DNA of 61,221 bases from Halocafeteria seosinensis (taxonomy: Eukaryota > Sar > Bigyra > Bicosoecida), in contig LVLI01000605.1 in the NCBI GenBank assembly GCA_001687465.1, positions 1 through 61,221 on the forward strand, written 5' to 3'. Every line of letters begins with the position of its first letter. Position 1 is the stretch's first letter. Positions 1 to 10,735 of this stretch are shown piece by piece. The notes beneath the pieces were generated by a model that was given only the letters and a program-made list of their open reading frames with translations, made no database searches and was not told where the DNA came from. A program made the translations under genes and the position numbers.

Positions 1-591
1 TCGCTCTTCTGCACAATACCCCTCTGCAAACAACACACACACATATTTAACTCGTCACTAAACTCGAAATCATCCCAAACTACAACCAATACGATTTACC
101 TTCCATAGGGGCTATCGAACTGAAAACGTCCTCTTTCGACATCGCACATGAGATTACCCCGCTGGTTCTCGGATCTCTTGAGCTATCCGTTACATAAAGA
201 CAATGCTTCCTATCAGAAGAGTTTGAGCCATGCTCCTCCAACGTTAGCAGATACCATGGATTTGATTCAAATGAAATATCTTCAATGTTTCTGCGAAATA
301 GCGAGGTCGCTCGTCCACTCATTGATTAATCAAATGGCTTCTCTGTCAGCTGTACTTACGTGACGGCATAGTGGTCACACGGGTCCTGACGAAGCCGTCT
401 AGCACTGCCGAATGCACATGCAGATATTCGCTTGGGAGAATGCGTCAAATCGATTGACTGACATGTGATTGTGTCTCCATGTGCCGGTAGCCGCCAATGA
501 GATCTGTGGTCCCGGATAGCACACCACTTATAGCACATGTACTACTGACCGACTCACGGAGGGTTCACATACTTTAAAGATGGGGGAAGAT
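1..591. repeat. Duplicated 591-bp block, copy 1
   Basis: Bases 1-591 match 1872-2462 at an offset of 1871 with about a dozen substitutions and no indel that I can see. The block contains the start of an L exon, a whole A exon, a whole B exon and the 3' end of another L exon, with their introns. The left limit is the window edge, so the true repeat may be longer. Right of 591 the copies diverge abruptly, inside an L exon. Confidence 0.95.
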
Positions 592-3500
592 TATCGAGAC
601 GTCGACTCGGACACAGTCCTTCTGCAGTAGCAACCATTATGAATCAGTTTAAGTGTAGATACCGTGTCTTTGTGTATGCCGTACCAGTCATGCCCAAAGT
701 TGACTTCAGCAAGGAAGCGTGACAAGATTCAAAAGCCACTCGCAAACGTCCAGATGCAGGCATCATCAAATATAAACACTGCATGTCATCCCCACTTGAC
801 GCAGATAGCGTTCCGACCAATTTGACTTGCGTCCATTCATTGCCGCCTCTTTTTATTGCCCTTGCATCACTGCTAACCCATCAACAAACAGTAATACGTC
901 AATCAACCAATCTCTAGCCGGAAAATGGCAACTAGCTCTACGTACATAGCGTGATAAGATAAAACATGTTCTCCGGCGACACCAAGCGAACGCCAAACCA
1001 CTCGCGAAGGAAAGTCTTGCAAGTCCAAACTAGTACAGTTGTCGTTGGGCCCGGAGGTAACATACCAATTGGCTCTGCATCGAAGCATTCTCAATTTCTC
1101 CAGAAACAACTGTTCAGAATGTTTAGGAAGCACCAAGTAACATACACGAAGCTCCTTGGCAACCGAATCTCATTTGGGGGCGGGGTCGCTGTAGGGTTCG
1201 GTGCGTCCTTGCATCCACCTTCTGCAATACGACACCAAGAATTTGACATGGACAAAATAAATCAAACAATAAAGTACAATTGCAAAAACTGACCATCCAT
1301 TGTCTTTATCTCTCCCGCGACGGACGCACCACGGCAACGCGTTACTCCGGTCGTCCGCAATTGTCCTCCCTTCCTCGTAACATATAGACAAAGCGGGGAA
1401 TGGCTGTCATTCCCAGAGTCTTGGTCTGTTCCTTTGTCTGCGTCGGTACTAAGTAGTATACGGTGCCAAGCTTCCCCATTGATGTCAATATCTTTGATAG
1501 CTCTGACAAAGCAGACAAAATTATGGCAAACTTGCTTGACGATTACGGGTCACTCACAACGGGAGACATACGTTATGGAGTACCAATGGCATCGACCGTC
1601 ACCCCCCTCAATATTGTGTATTGAACGTCCGCAGGCAAGGACGCTTTCGGCCAATTCCGACAAGTCCAGCAACTGGCATATTGTCCCATTCGACCCGTAG
1701 TTTACACTCGAGCTCCACTTCTTTCTCCTGGTTGCACATGCACAGAGTAACAGGTACAGCTCCCAACCGCTGATTCAACAAACACTATACTACATACAAG
1801 ATGTCTGGTGGCATGTTAGTCGGTGCAGGGGCAGGAGGTGGTTCTGCCGTTACCTTAGGGGTAGGATGAGGTCGCTCTTCTGCACAATACCCCTCTGCAA
1901 ACAACACACACACATATTTAACTCGTCACTAAACTCGAAATCATCCCAAACTACAACCAATACGATTTACCTTCCATAGGGGCTATCGAACTGAAAACGT
2001 CCTCTTTCGACATCGCACAAGAGATTACCCCGCTGGTTCTCGGATCTCTTGAGCTATCCGTTACATAAAGACAACGCTTCCTATCAGAAGAGTTTGAGCC
2101 ATGCTCCTCCAACGTTAGCAGATACCATGGACTTGATTCAAACGAAATATCTTCAATGTTCCTGCAAATTGGCGAGGTCGCTCGTCCACTCATTGATTAA
2201 TCAAATGGCTTCTCTGTCAGCTGTACTTACGTGACGGCATAGTGGTCACACGGGTCCTGACGAAGCCATCTAGCACTGCCGAATGCACATGCAGATATTC
2301 GCTTGGGAGAATGCGTCAAATCGATTGACTGACATGTGATTGTGTCTCCATGTGCCGGTAGCCGCCAATGAGATCTGTGCACCCGGATAGCACACCACTT
2401 ATAGCACACGTACTACTGACCGACTCACGGAGGGTTCACATACTTTAAAGATGGGGGAAGATGACCGGACGGCGGAGCCGGGGTTGGTGAAGTAACTGGC
2501 TGCTCATCTTGCCGACAAGCACCTCCTGTGGTAACCAAAAGAGTGTATAATAGTGAAACATACTCCCCGAAGATCGGTACCACCACTTACTCATCATCAT
2601 TTTGCTCGCCTTTGTAGGTGGAGGTCCCTCCCAATTGCAGTCTAACCGAGCCACTTGCAAAACGCCGTGCTCCTTTCGAAGAAAAACACAAGTGGAGACT
2701 TTCCCGTTCGGTCGGTCGCTAGAAGGAACGACTCGATACCATTTGGTTTCACCCAGAATCCGTTGATCGACGCCCCTGCAGTTACAACCGCCCAAACAAT
2801 AATGATTCAAGCTAGCTGTAGCCACGGAATTCGCGGCGCTTACTCTATAGTCCTTTCGTCACACTCTAAGCGATCGGCTCCATTCGGTAAATTAACAAAC
2901 GAACAGTTTTCCAATGTCCTTGGAAGATCCGTCAAATCCAGTGACGAACACACAGTTGTGTTCAGTGTCTTCCAGATACTCCTGCAATGTCCGCTAGGGT
3001 ACACGATGGTACACACACCATGTCCTACTGACTGAAAATATCATTAATCAGTACTTACGACAATTGACTAAGTTTATCAGCCGGTGTAGGAACTGCGCTG
3101 CTCGGAGAAGGCCGCACTGCCGTTGTCGGAATTGGCAAGGGGATTTCAGGTGAATGAGTCGGCCGCCCCTCCGCTGGACAGCCTCCATCTGAAGAAATCA
3201 GTTCCCGTCTCACAAGCTTTCTCCAAACTAATGGTATCGGATGAGATTCTTAGCGTACCTTTCATAGTCATCAGATCCTCCGCTGTGTCGAACTTGGAAC
3301 AGGACTCAACACCAGTCGTGAGATACATGTTCCTTTTCTTCTGAATGTAAATGCATCTCTCATATCCTTTCAGCTGCAGTCTATACAACTCAAATGGACC
3401 GCCTGGTTCATCTACCACAGAAAATCTGCGTATAATGGAGTCATCTACAGCAGCAATTCAATCGAAGGCACACCCCTACACGTACTCGATGCGGAATGCT

Positions 3501-6500
3501 CGACATCCATCGTGAGTATTTACGGTATCGAACGTCCCACAATAACGAATGAATCCATTCGACGCGTTTCGAAGGTCCATCGCGTAGCACGACTGGTCCT
3601 TGGATTCGGAGGGCCCCGGGACCACTCCCCATAGTCGACTGTTTCAATTGTAACAGGTTCGTGGAACCATGCGCACACAATTCACTAGCCGACAAATACG
3701 CTGTACTTACATGAGGGAACTGGGCATTTTGGGGAAAAGTGCGTTCTTTGTTGGAGTGGGAGTTTGTGCAGGACGATTGCCGTCAGAGGGAGGGGAATCA
3801 TCCTTATCACACATACCCTCTGCGAACAACCGACTAAAACACTAACTGCTACAACAAAATATTCTTCTGCAATCCATTCTTACCATGCATAGGAGACTGC
3901 GTTCTGTTTTGCGCGTCAGTCAGCAGACAAGATTCTACCCTACCGATATACCAAAATTGATTGTCAGTATCCCGTTTCATGTACATGCATGCGTCGAAGC
4001 CCAAAAATCCAAGCTTGTACCACGTCTCGCTATTCGCCAAGGTGGTTACCTCAGAGACACTGCGAGCATTTACTGCTAATGACTCAAGGCAATCGCAACG
4101 TCGGGTACGTGATACTTACTCAACAGGGAATACGACGCAGTTTTTGCCAGGTTCAGTGCCACAGATATAGACCGAACCGCTAGACGCATTTCGCAGATTA
4201 AGCGTGTCACACGTGTCACTTCGGTGGATTCTCCAGGCTCGCCTGTAATGCATCGATCAGTGCAACAACGGTTTCTCCCTGTGTATTGCTTGTAGGAAGT
4301 AAGGCACCACCCACCTCAATGACATTGGTAACTTGGAAGCAGGATTCCCAGATGGTGGCGGTGGTACCGTCGCACAAAGCCCAGCTGCAAGTGAAACCAT
4401 TGAGTATTCAAAGTATACCCCAGGGAAACTGGGTTCTGTCAACGTGTAACATACGTTGTAGTCTAAAGTAGCTATCCACTTCCTTGATTTCACAGGAGCC
4501 AAAATGCAAGCTAGGTGCACTAGTAGAGGGATCTCCCAACAGTATCATGCATCTTTCCTCATTATGGAAGCTCAGAATGTGCCACACCGATCCTCGATTT
4601 TCGATGGATCTGCAGCCAGCAAGTGTAGTTAACGGTGAAGAAACGTAACCGGTAGAGAGGGCTTACTTTACTTGTAACGTCTGACATCTGCTTGAGCGAC
4701 TCGTTTCATCTTTGATCTCATTGCAGTACTCTACCCAATGCCCTATTCTTGCTTCCGTCATATTTATGGACCCAAAACAGTGGTCATGATCAGAATCCAA
4801 CAGTTTCCAAGTTTTTCTGCAATCGGATTGGAGTCCCATGCTGGTGCTTCACTTGCAAATAGCAAAACGGCACATACAGGAAAGGATGGGGCAAATTCCT
4901 CCTCTCAGATTTTCTTTCTTCGGGGGTAGAAGCCGGTGTTGGGCTATATCTCGACAGACTTTGCGGAGCAGGGGTCGGTGTTGGGCTATGTCGTGATGGG
5001 AGTTGCGGACGACCAGTGGCGCATCCGCCCTCTGTGGCACAGAAAAATCTTTTGAATAAGCATTGTGGCATGAGCCTTTGGGGTTCAGTTACACCCTACC
5101 ATGCATGGGTTGCACCTTAGTGGCGTCCTGAACTGTGCAATAGCTAACGAAACCTCCGAANGAAAATCTACCCGCCGACTCCTCTCGAAACTGCATGCAT
5201 CTCTGCATTCCCCGAAATCCAAGGTTAAAGATGAGCTCACCATTCGTGCGAATAATCCTCGTGGAACTACTGCAGGGGTAAGGATCATGTGCGTAACACG
5301 AAGACTACATTGCCCGGACAGTATCCAACTTACTCGACGCGGAAGCGCTGACAGCTGTCTCGACGGCCAGACGTGCAGTAGCTGACACGACCTATAGAAA
5401 CGTTTCGTAGGTCTACCGTGTCGCAAGTTTCTCCTTCCCCGAATCCCCAAGCGCGTCTGCAATGTAATTAAGATACCAAGACAGCGACATTAGAACGAAC
5501 AGTCCACCGGCATGTGCTGTGAATTCGCATGCATAACGCCACTTACTGTAGTGTTTTCGGTGACTCTGACCCAGGGTTTCCAGATGGTAGCGAGGCATTC
5601 TTGCATTCACCTTCTGTAAAGCAACAGATCAGACGGCAGTTTCCAATTTGCGGCTAAATTGCATGCACTCAATTTGGATTTAAACAACGCACGTGACATC
5701 CTCATAAAGAAGTTGAGATCCATTTTTCGGATTTCACATGGGGAAGGGAAATAGAATAGCTCCTGAGAAATTACCATGCACTTTTCCTCATTCCATATGC
5801 GCATGATATACAGTGGCGTGTTGCTAACGGTTGTCGTGCGAATGGATCTGAGAAACGACATAGAGACAGCCACAATGGATGATAACGGGTTATGGTTGCT
5901 ACGTGCAAACCAGCACTTACGTTACAAAGAGCATCCGACATTCTTTCATGGTAAAGGCGTCAGTATGCATCCAAGAGCAGTATTTTACCAACGGCGCCTC
6001 CGCTAAATCCACCGAGGCCGAGCATGCATCTCCTTCCGAACCCGAAAGTCTCCATGATTTTCTGCAGTATCCCAGAGTACAGAACTATGTGAGTCCCAAG
6101 CCACTGTACACGGTCGACAGCACGTACCGAAGCGAATGGGGCAACCTTTCATCCTCATCTTTGGTGGCCATGGGGCTCGGCGTTGCCGAGGGAGTCTCCT
6201 CATGATCACCCTCGCACCCTCCTTCTGGAACCATGCAACCGAACACTGATACAGCTACCCATGCACTTACTACTGTGCCAAATCAACTGACGTACCTATC
6301 ATATGTCTCAGTGTGTCTAGCTCTTCCACCCTTGATGAGCAAGAAGTCACCGGTGTGGCTCGATAGATCACCGTTGCGTGACCTGTAGTATCTTCTCTCC
6401 ATTTCTGCTCAATGTAGATACATGCGGCATGGTGCTTCAAGAATAACTTGTACCACCCCAATTCTCTTTCAGCGACGGGCCTGCAAGATCTCAGTGTGTC

Positions 6501-8996
6501 AGCCACTTAAGTATTCAGAGTGGTCTACTCAGTACGACAACTTACTCCACCCTCAACATTCTGCATCCACCGCTAGTCATGTTGTCCAGATCCCCGCAGT
6601 ACGTCATGAATCCATGCGTTACATTCCGGAGATCCATCATATAGCACGTGTTCTTCTTATTAGAGGACGACTTCCGAAGCACACCCCAACGCCGACTGCA
6701 TATGTTATACGAATATGGCAAATCACAAGCTCTAGTACTTCAATGGCTACGTACACTAGCGATCGAGGTAACGTTGTATCCCCATCGCGATTTCCGGTCG
6801 GAGTCGGCTGAGGACTGCGTTTTGGACCGGGACCATCCTTCTCACACCCATCTTCTGCATATCCAAAACCACACAAACGTGGAGCGTTACGTCGCATGGG
6901 TCCGACCGTAGCCGTAGACACCTTACCGTGCATAGTCATTGAAGCTTCTAGATTATTCAACTCAGCCAAACAAGACGCTACTCCGGTTGTCCGATAGCTC
7001 ATTCTCTCATTTCCCGAATTGGTGTCTCCTCGTCTCTGCTCAATGTAAATACATCCATCGTGTTGCGTCAATGATAATTGGTACCATTGCGAGCCTGACG
7101 CCGATTTATCGTACACCTCCGATCTGAGTACAGAGTACAGTTCACAACCTCCTATGCTCACACAAACATTCTCGAGATACCTCCGGAATTAAAACTTACT
7201 TGACGCTAAGCATTTTGCATTTATCTTGCAAATCGATCCGGTCGGACTTGCCGCAGTAGAGCATTTTTCCACTTGTGACATTCCGCAAATCCATCACAAA
7301 ACAGGACTTCTCATCGCCGGAATCAGATCCACGAACGACACCCCACTGACGGCTGCAACAGGTAATAAATACAACAGTAGACATAGGCAGTGTGCGGTGA
7401 CTCCAAAGACGCATCATCGGCGACATACGATAGGGAACGAGGCAACGTTTTATCCTCACGTCGTGTCTCCGTCGGAGTGGAGACTGCTGGTGGTGTGGGG
7501 CTGTTCTTAGTCGGCAGATCCGGTTTAGGAGAGTCACAACGGCCTTCTGCAGGGAGAACGCATAAGAGCGCATTTCAACGTTCGTCTGCTCAACCGGTTC
7601 TTACTTTGCATGTCAACTAGTTCGGTTTCCGCACGATCAAGAGAACAATGATCTAGGTGTCCAGTGGCAGAAAGTTGGACCCCGTTGGTTTTTATGTAGA
7701 TGCATCCATCGTTTTGGCTAAACGCAAGCTCATACCAGACTCCATCTCCCCGGTGAACGACCTCGGTGCTACTGTAGCCACAAGTCTCCTAAACGATTTG
7801 GATATGATAGTGCCTTGCACTTCACACTTACGTTACCCGAAGCAAATCGCACTCGCTATGGTCGCAGTAACGCACAAACCCGCGAGAAACATTCATCAAG
7901 TGTAGGGTGTCACACGTCTCCTCAGTTTCGAGGCTCCACGCTTGTCTGTGAGGCGAAACGATTACATCCGTACAATGCATTGCAAGCGGATTCCTTTCAT
8001 TGCAGTTGAGGTGTTATGATATGACCGGATACTTACTGCAGTCGTTCAGGCAAATTAGAACCTGGGTTTTCTGAAGGGAGAGGGGCCTTTTCGCAAACTC
8101 CGGCTGCAACTAGTTTGGCGTGGAAATGTTGATAACGTAGGCCTACAAGGGAAGACTTAGAAAGAAACGTACGCTTCATTTGCATTCCACCTTCGGTGTT
8201 GTCAACGTTGCAAGTGGAAGACGGTCCGTAGAACACCGGCTGACTTCCATTGAAGCCAGATTCCAACAGCAGCATACACGTTTCTTCATTCTGAAATCTC
8301 AACACTTGGTGGACCCAGTTCCCCTCGCTTTTGGAATTAACAGACCTGACAAGGAAGGAGATACGAGTAGGATAAACGGAGCATTCATTGCGTGATGGCG
8401 CTACTTACTTTACCGCGAGTTCCTGGCATTCCATTACGTCCGCTTTCCGCTCGCAATACGTCACGGAGTTCCCGGCTTTAGCTCCATGCAAATCCACGGA
8501 CGCAACGCAATCTTGATCCCGATCTTTCGATAGTTTCCAGGTTTCCCTGTCGTTGAAAGAGAAGGAAGGCACAAGTTATCATCCTTCATAAAGTCGGTTC
8601 ACAATATCTTTCTTTCCGCATGATCTAGCAACTTCCCAACTCCTCCAGCGGTGACTACCGCCTACCATTCCGGCGATTTCCCCCCTAGCATTTACAACAC
8701 GCAATTGGCTGATTCTGTCCCTTTAATCTTCCCCACTGTGCTATGCAACCGTAAGAAAGCACATTTTCCAGCCGCCAACATTCCGGTCCGGAAACTGAAA
8801 GGGTTTTTTTGTTCCCTTTACCAGTCCCCTCTTGCGGCTTTCGAACACTTGTTCGCAAAGCAAGCCTGCGCTCAGGGTCTATGATGTCTTATTTGTACGG
8901 GACCACTTACCGAAACCGCCGTGGAAGCCCCCCTTCGACCTCGACACCTAGCCTCGCGGACAAGAAGAGCAGAAAAAACACTCGAAGTCGCTGCAT
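1..8996 (-). CDS. Secreted modular Cys-rich repeat protein, at least 44 exons; 3' end beyond window
   Basis: I do not recognise this family. Exon 1 (8911-8996) starts at the ATG at 8996 and encodes a signal peptide (MQRLRVFFLLFLSARLG), so the product should enter the secretory pathway. Exon 2 (8696-8794) encodes a short Cys-containing segment (KCAFLRL). Then 14 three-exon units follow, each made of exon types B, A and L. B carries a Trp and usually three Cys around an (N/D)LRN-like core. A has the pattern WYxL...CIYI...TGVxSC and ends MxG. L starts EGxC and continues as a Pro/Thr/Ser-rich linker. All joined exons form one open frame of 5886 nt (1962 codons) in the window, and the last L exon runs off base 1. 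Introns are 57-91 nt except the first two (116 and 149). An extracellular matrix, wall or adhesion role is inference only. The N at 5161 lies in an A exon. The exon structure is well supported; the function is unknown. Confidence 0.8.
1872..2462. repeat. Duplicated 591-bp block, copy 2
   Basis: This is the partner of bases 1-591. Both copies keep the reading frame and splice sites. Differences include the base just before the A-exon acceptor junction and a few missense changes in the A and B modules. Divergence is far lower than between any other modules of this gene, so the copy is recent or was homogenised by gene conversion. Confidence 0.95.
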
Positions 8997-9954
8997 CGTT
9001 CTACGATAGCGACAGGTTCGACAACTCACGCCAGGTTTATCAACATGCATGAAAACTTAGCCTATTACAGGATGCTTGGCGCAGTTGATAATAACGCAAT
9101 AAGAAAACACAGCCTAGACAAACCCAAGTCGTAGCCCTGATATGTGTGTAAATTGTGGAGTGGAATGGTCGGCATAATATGAAACGCCGATGGAGCAGGA
9201 CGCCGTTCGCCAGCACTGCTGAACTTCACCCATACCTTCCTCCTCCTCTGCATTAATGACCATCAATGGACACAAGGTACCCTGAGTACAGCACATACGC
9301 GAGTCACACAATCAAAACTGCCTATTCAAGTCCCTCGTGCGCAGCTTCTTCAGGATGGCCAATATGATAGTCAAGAAGTCGCTTGTACTGCTAAAGGAGG
9401 AAGGATTCCGAAAGAGTTTGGACACAGCAGAGGGGATAAGGTACTGGTACTGTGGGTACAAGATGGAACCACCATCTTTGTAACGTTCCAACGTCTGCCG
9501 GGATCGCCCAAGACTTCGAAAGGCTCTCGTACCGTGGATTCATCTGCATGGCTTTGTACATGCCTATTGGTATTCCCAAGGGAACTTCCTTTGTTATAAC
9601 ACACATCAGTTTTACTGTGGATCAATCCCTAGCACGCAGTTTCACACGTACGGTAATCTCTTAATTTTTATTAAACTTATCTACTAAACTTTTGCTCAAA
9701 TGTTAGCATCTGAAACCCCACCAAACACAAACCGTCTTCAACCACTGCGGGAAACGATGGGAAGTGACTCCCACCGTATATCTTACGAAACTGCATGCAA
9801 CCCATTAAGTTTATTCCCCCCAATGTCTCTTTCTTTGAGGCAGAAGCACCCGCAAGTCAAAAAGCATTGTACTCGACCAGCGATTAATAATCTTTCAGTA
9901 TCTCCCTTTCTAGCTGAATTAACAGCATCAAAACTATCCACGGCTATATTTCCA
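8997..9954. other. Intergenic stretch, no recognised gene
   Basis: This lies upstream of the modular gene start at 8996. Only short open frames without recognisable domains are present. It probably holds the promoter and 5' leader of the modular gene. I see no tRNA, repeat array or mobile element. Confidence 0.4.
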
Positions 9955-10250
9955 GCTCTTCCTCCGAACGCTTGAACAGTGAATTGATCTGTAGGGCTTT
10001 GTCATAGCATTACAAGAATCTGAAAAGAGAATTCCCTTTGTTATTATACGCCTCCGCATACTGTGGATAGATCTATAGGGCATTGTCATAGCATTCCAAG
10101 GTCTCCTTGTTACCATACACCGCCTCACATTGTGTATCAATTGCTCTAGCACTCGAGTCCACTGTAAGATTGCTTCTTGAAATTCCTCTTGTTCATGTAC
10201 TTGCACAGCTTGTTGGAATTCCTGCATGAATGACACCGTAGTCGTCTTGC
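9955..10250 (-). pseudogene. Decayed TPR fragment, inverted relative to the TPR gene
   Basis: Read on the minus strand, this encodes TPR-type sequence broken by in-frame stops. The segment AEAYNNKGNSLFRF is preceded by CYDNAL and a TAG (10075-10077 on the plus strand), and is followed by a TAA near 10010 and CYDKALQINS. These motifs closely resemble the repeats encoded by the 3' exons of the TPR gene at 10736-16957 (for example AYNNKGNALLNL). Two blocks about 80 bp apart (around 9990 and 10072) resemble each other, as expected for consecutive TPRs. Helical TPR-like sequence continues upstream (EEFQEAILQW, near 10160). It looks like a dead inverted partial copy. Confidence 0.6.
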
Positions 10251-10735
10251 CAGCCTCCAACGAATACATACACACTGACCATATCATACACACTGTATAG
10301 TGTTGTACCAACTCATGCTGTACAACAAACGCCCGGCGTACCTCGTTCCAATGAATGAAACTATCCACAACACACGACCTCATAGATTGCCCCGGCTAGA
10401 CTCGACAAATGCAATGTGGGACCTGTGTTCATGCTCTGGAGCATTGCGACTTCCTTCTGCGACCAACCATCCAAGCACATACACAGTACACCTACCACAT
10501 GATACAAGTGCATTATTGATGTCTTAGTAGTATTGGGTCGATTATACAGTAGGTTTTCTTCCGAGCATGCGCCAGTGCAATTTGAGCTCGTTTGCTCTGT
10601 ATATACATATTTGGCTTGTAGACGGCGCATCTTCCTTGTGTACGTGGTACTGTATTACAACCATATAGGTATATACAGAAGCCTACCGTAGTTAGCTTTT
10701 GGTTGGTTGGCTGGTGCCGTTTTAAGCTGCAAGGG
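10251..10735. other. Intergenic, upstream of the TPR gene
   Basis: No gene is recognised here. It probably contains the promoter and 5' leader of the TPR gene starting at 10736. No clear TATA element or repeat array can be defended. Confidence 0.35.

Larger units (their letters stand above)
1..8546 (-). repeat. Fourteen B-A-L protein repeat units, one exon per module
   Basis: Exon coordinates in protein order (B, A, L): 8409-8546, 8173-8345, 8037-8103; 7832-7945, 7605-7771, 7429-7546; 7200-7352, 6927-7123, 6755-6854; 6546-6695, 6296-6480, 6128-6224; 5921-6061, 5693-5847, 5547-5613; 5334-5456, 5100-5269, 4878-5031; 4667-4816, 4455-4609, 4315-4384; 4120-4242, 3884-4059, 3711-3819; 3486-3638, 3259-3425, 3059-3188; 2844-2981, 2591-2775, 2444-2525; 2231-2374, 1971-2161, 1798-1894; 1572-1727, 1294-1502, 1146-1221; 946-1074, 685-869, 573-621; 360-503, 100-290, below 1-23. 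B exons are phase 2 to 2, A exons 2 to 1, L exons 1 to 2, without exception. Most units carry six Cys (three in B, two in A, one in L). Some splice sites could shift by a few bases. Confidence 0.78.

Noticed and set aside
685-869. Apparent stop codons inside one A module, suggesting a decayed unit
   Set aside because: The stops are in a wrong frame. Using the acceptor TTAGCAG the exon reads without stops (NEWTQVKLVG, QCLYLMM, ESCHASL) and keeps the 2-1 phase rule.
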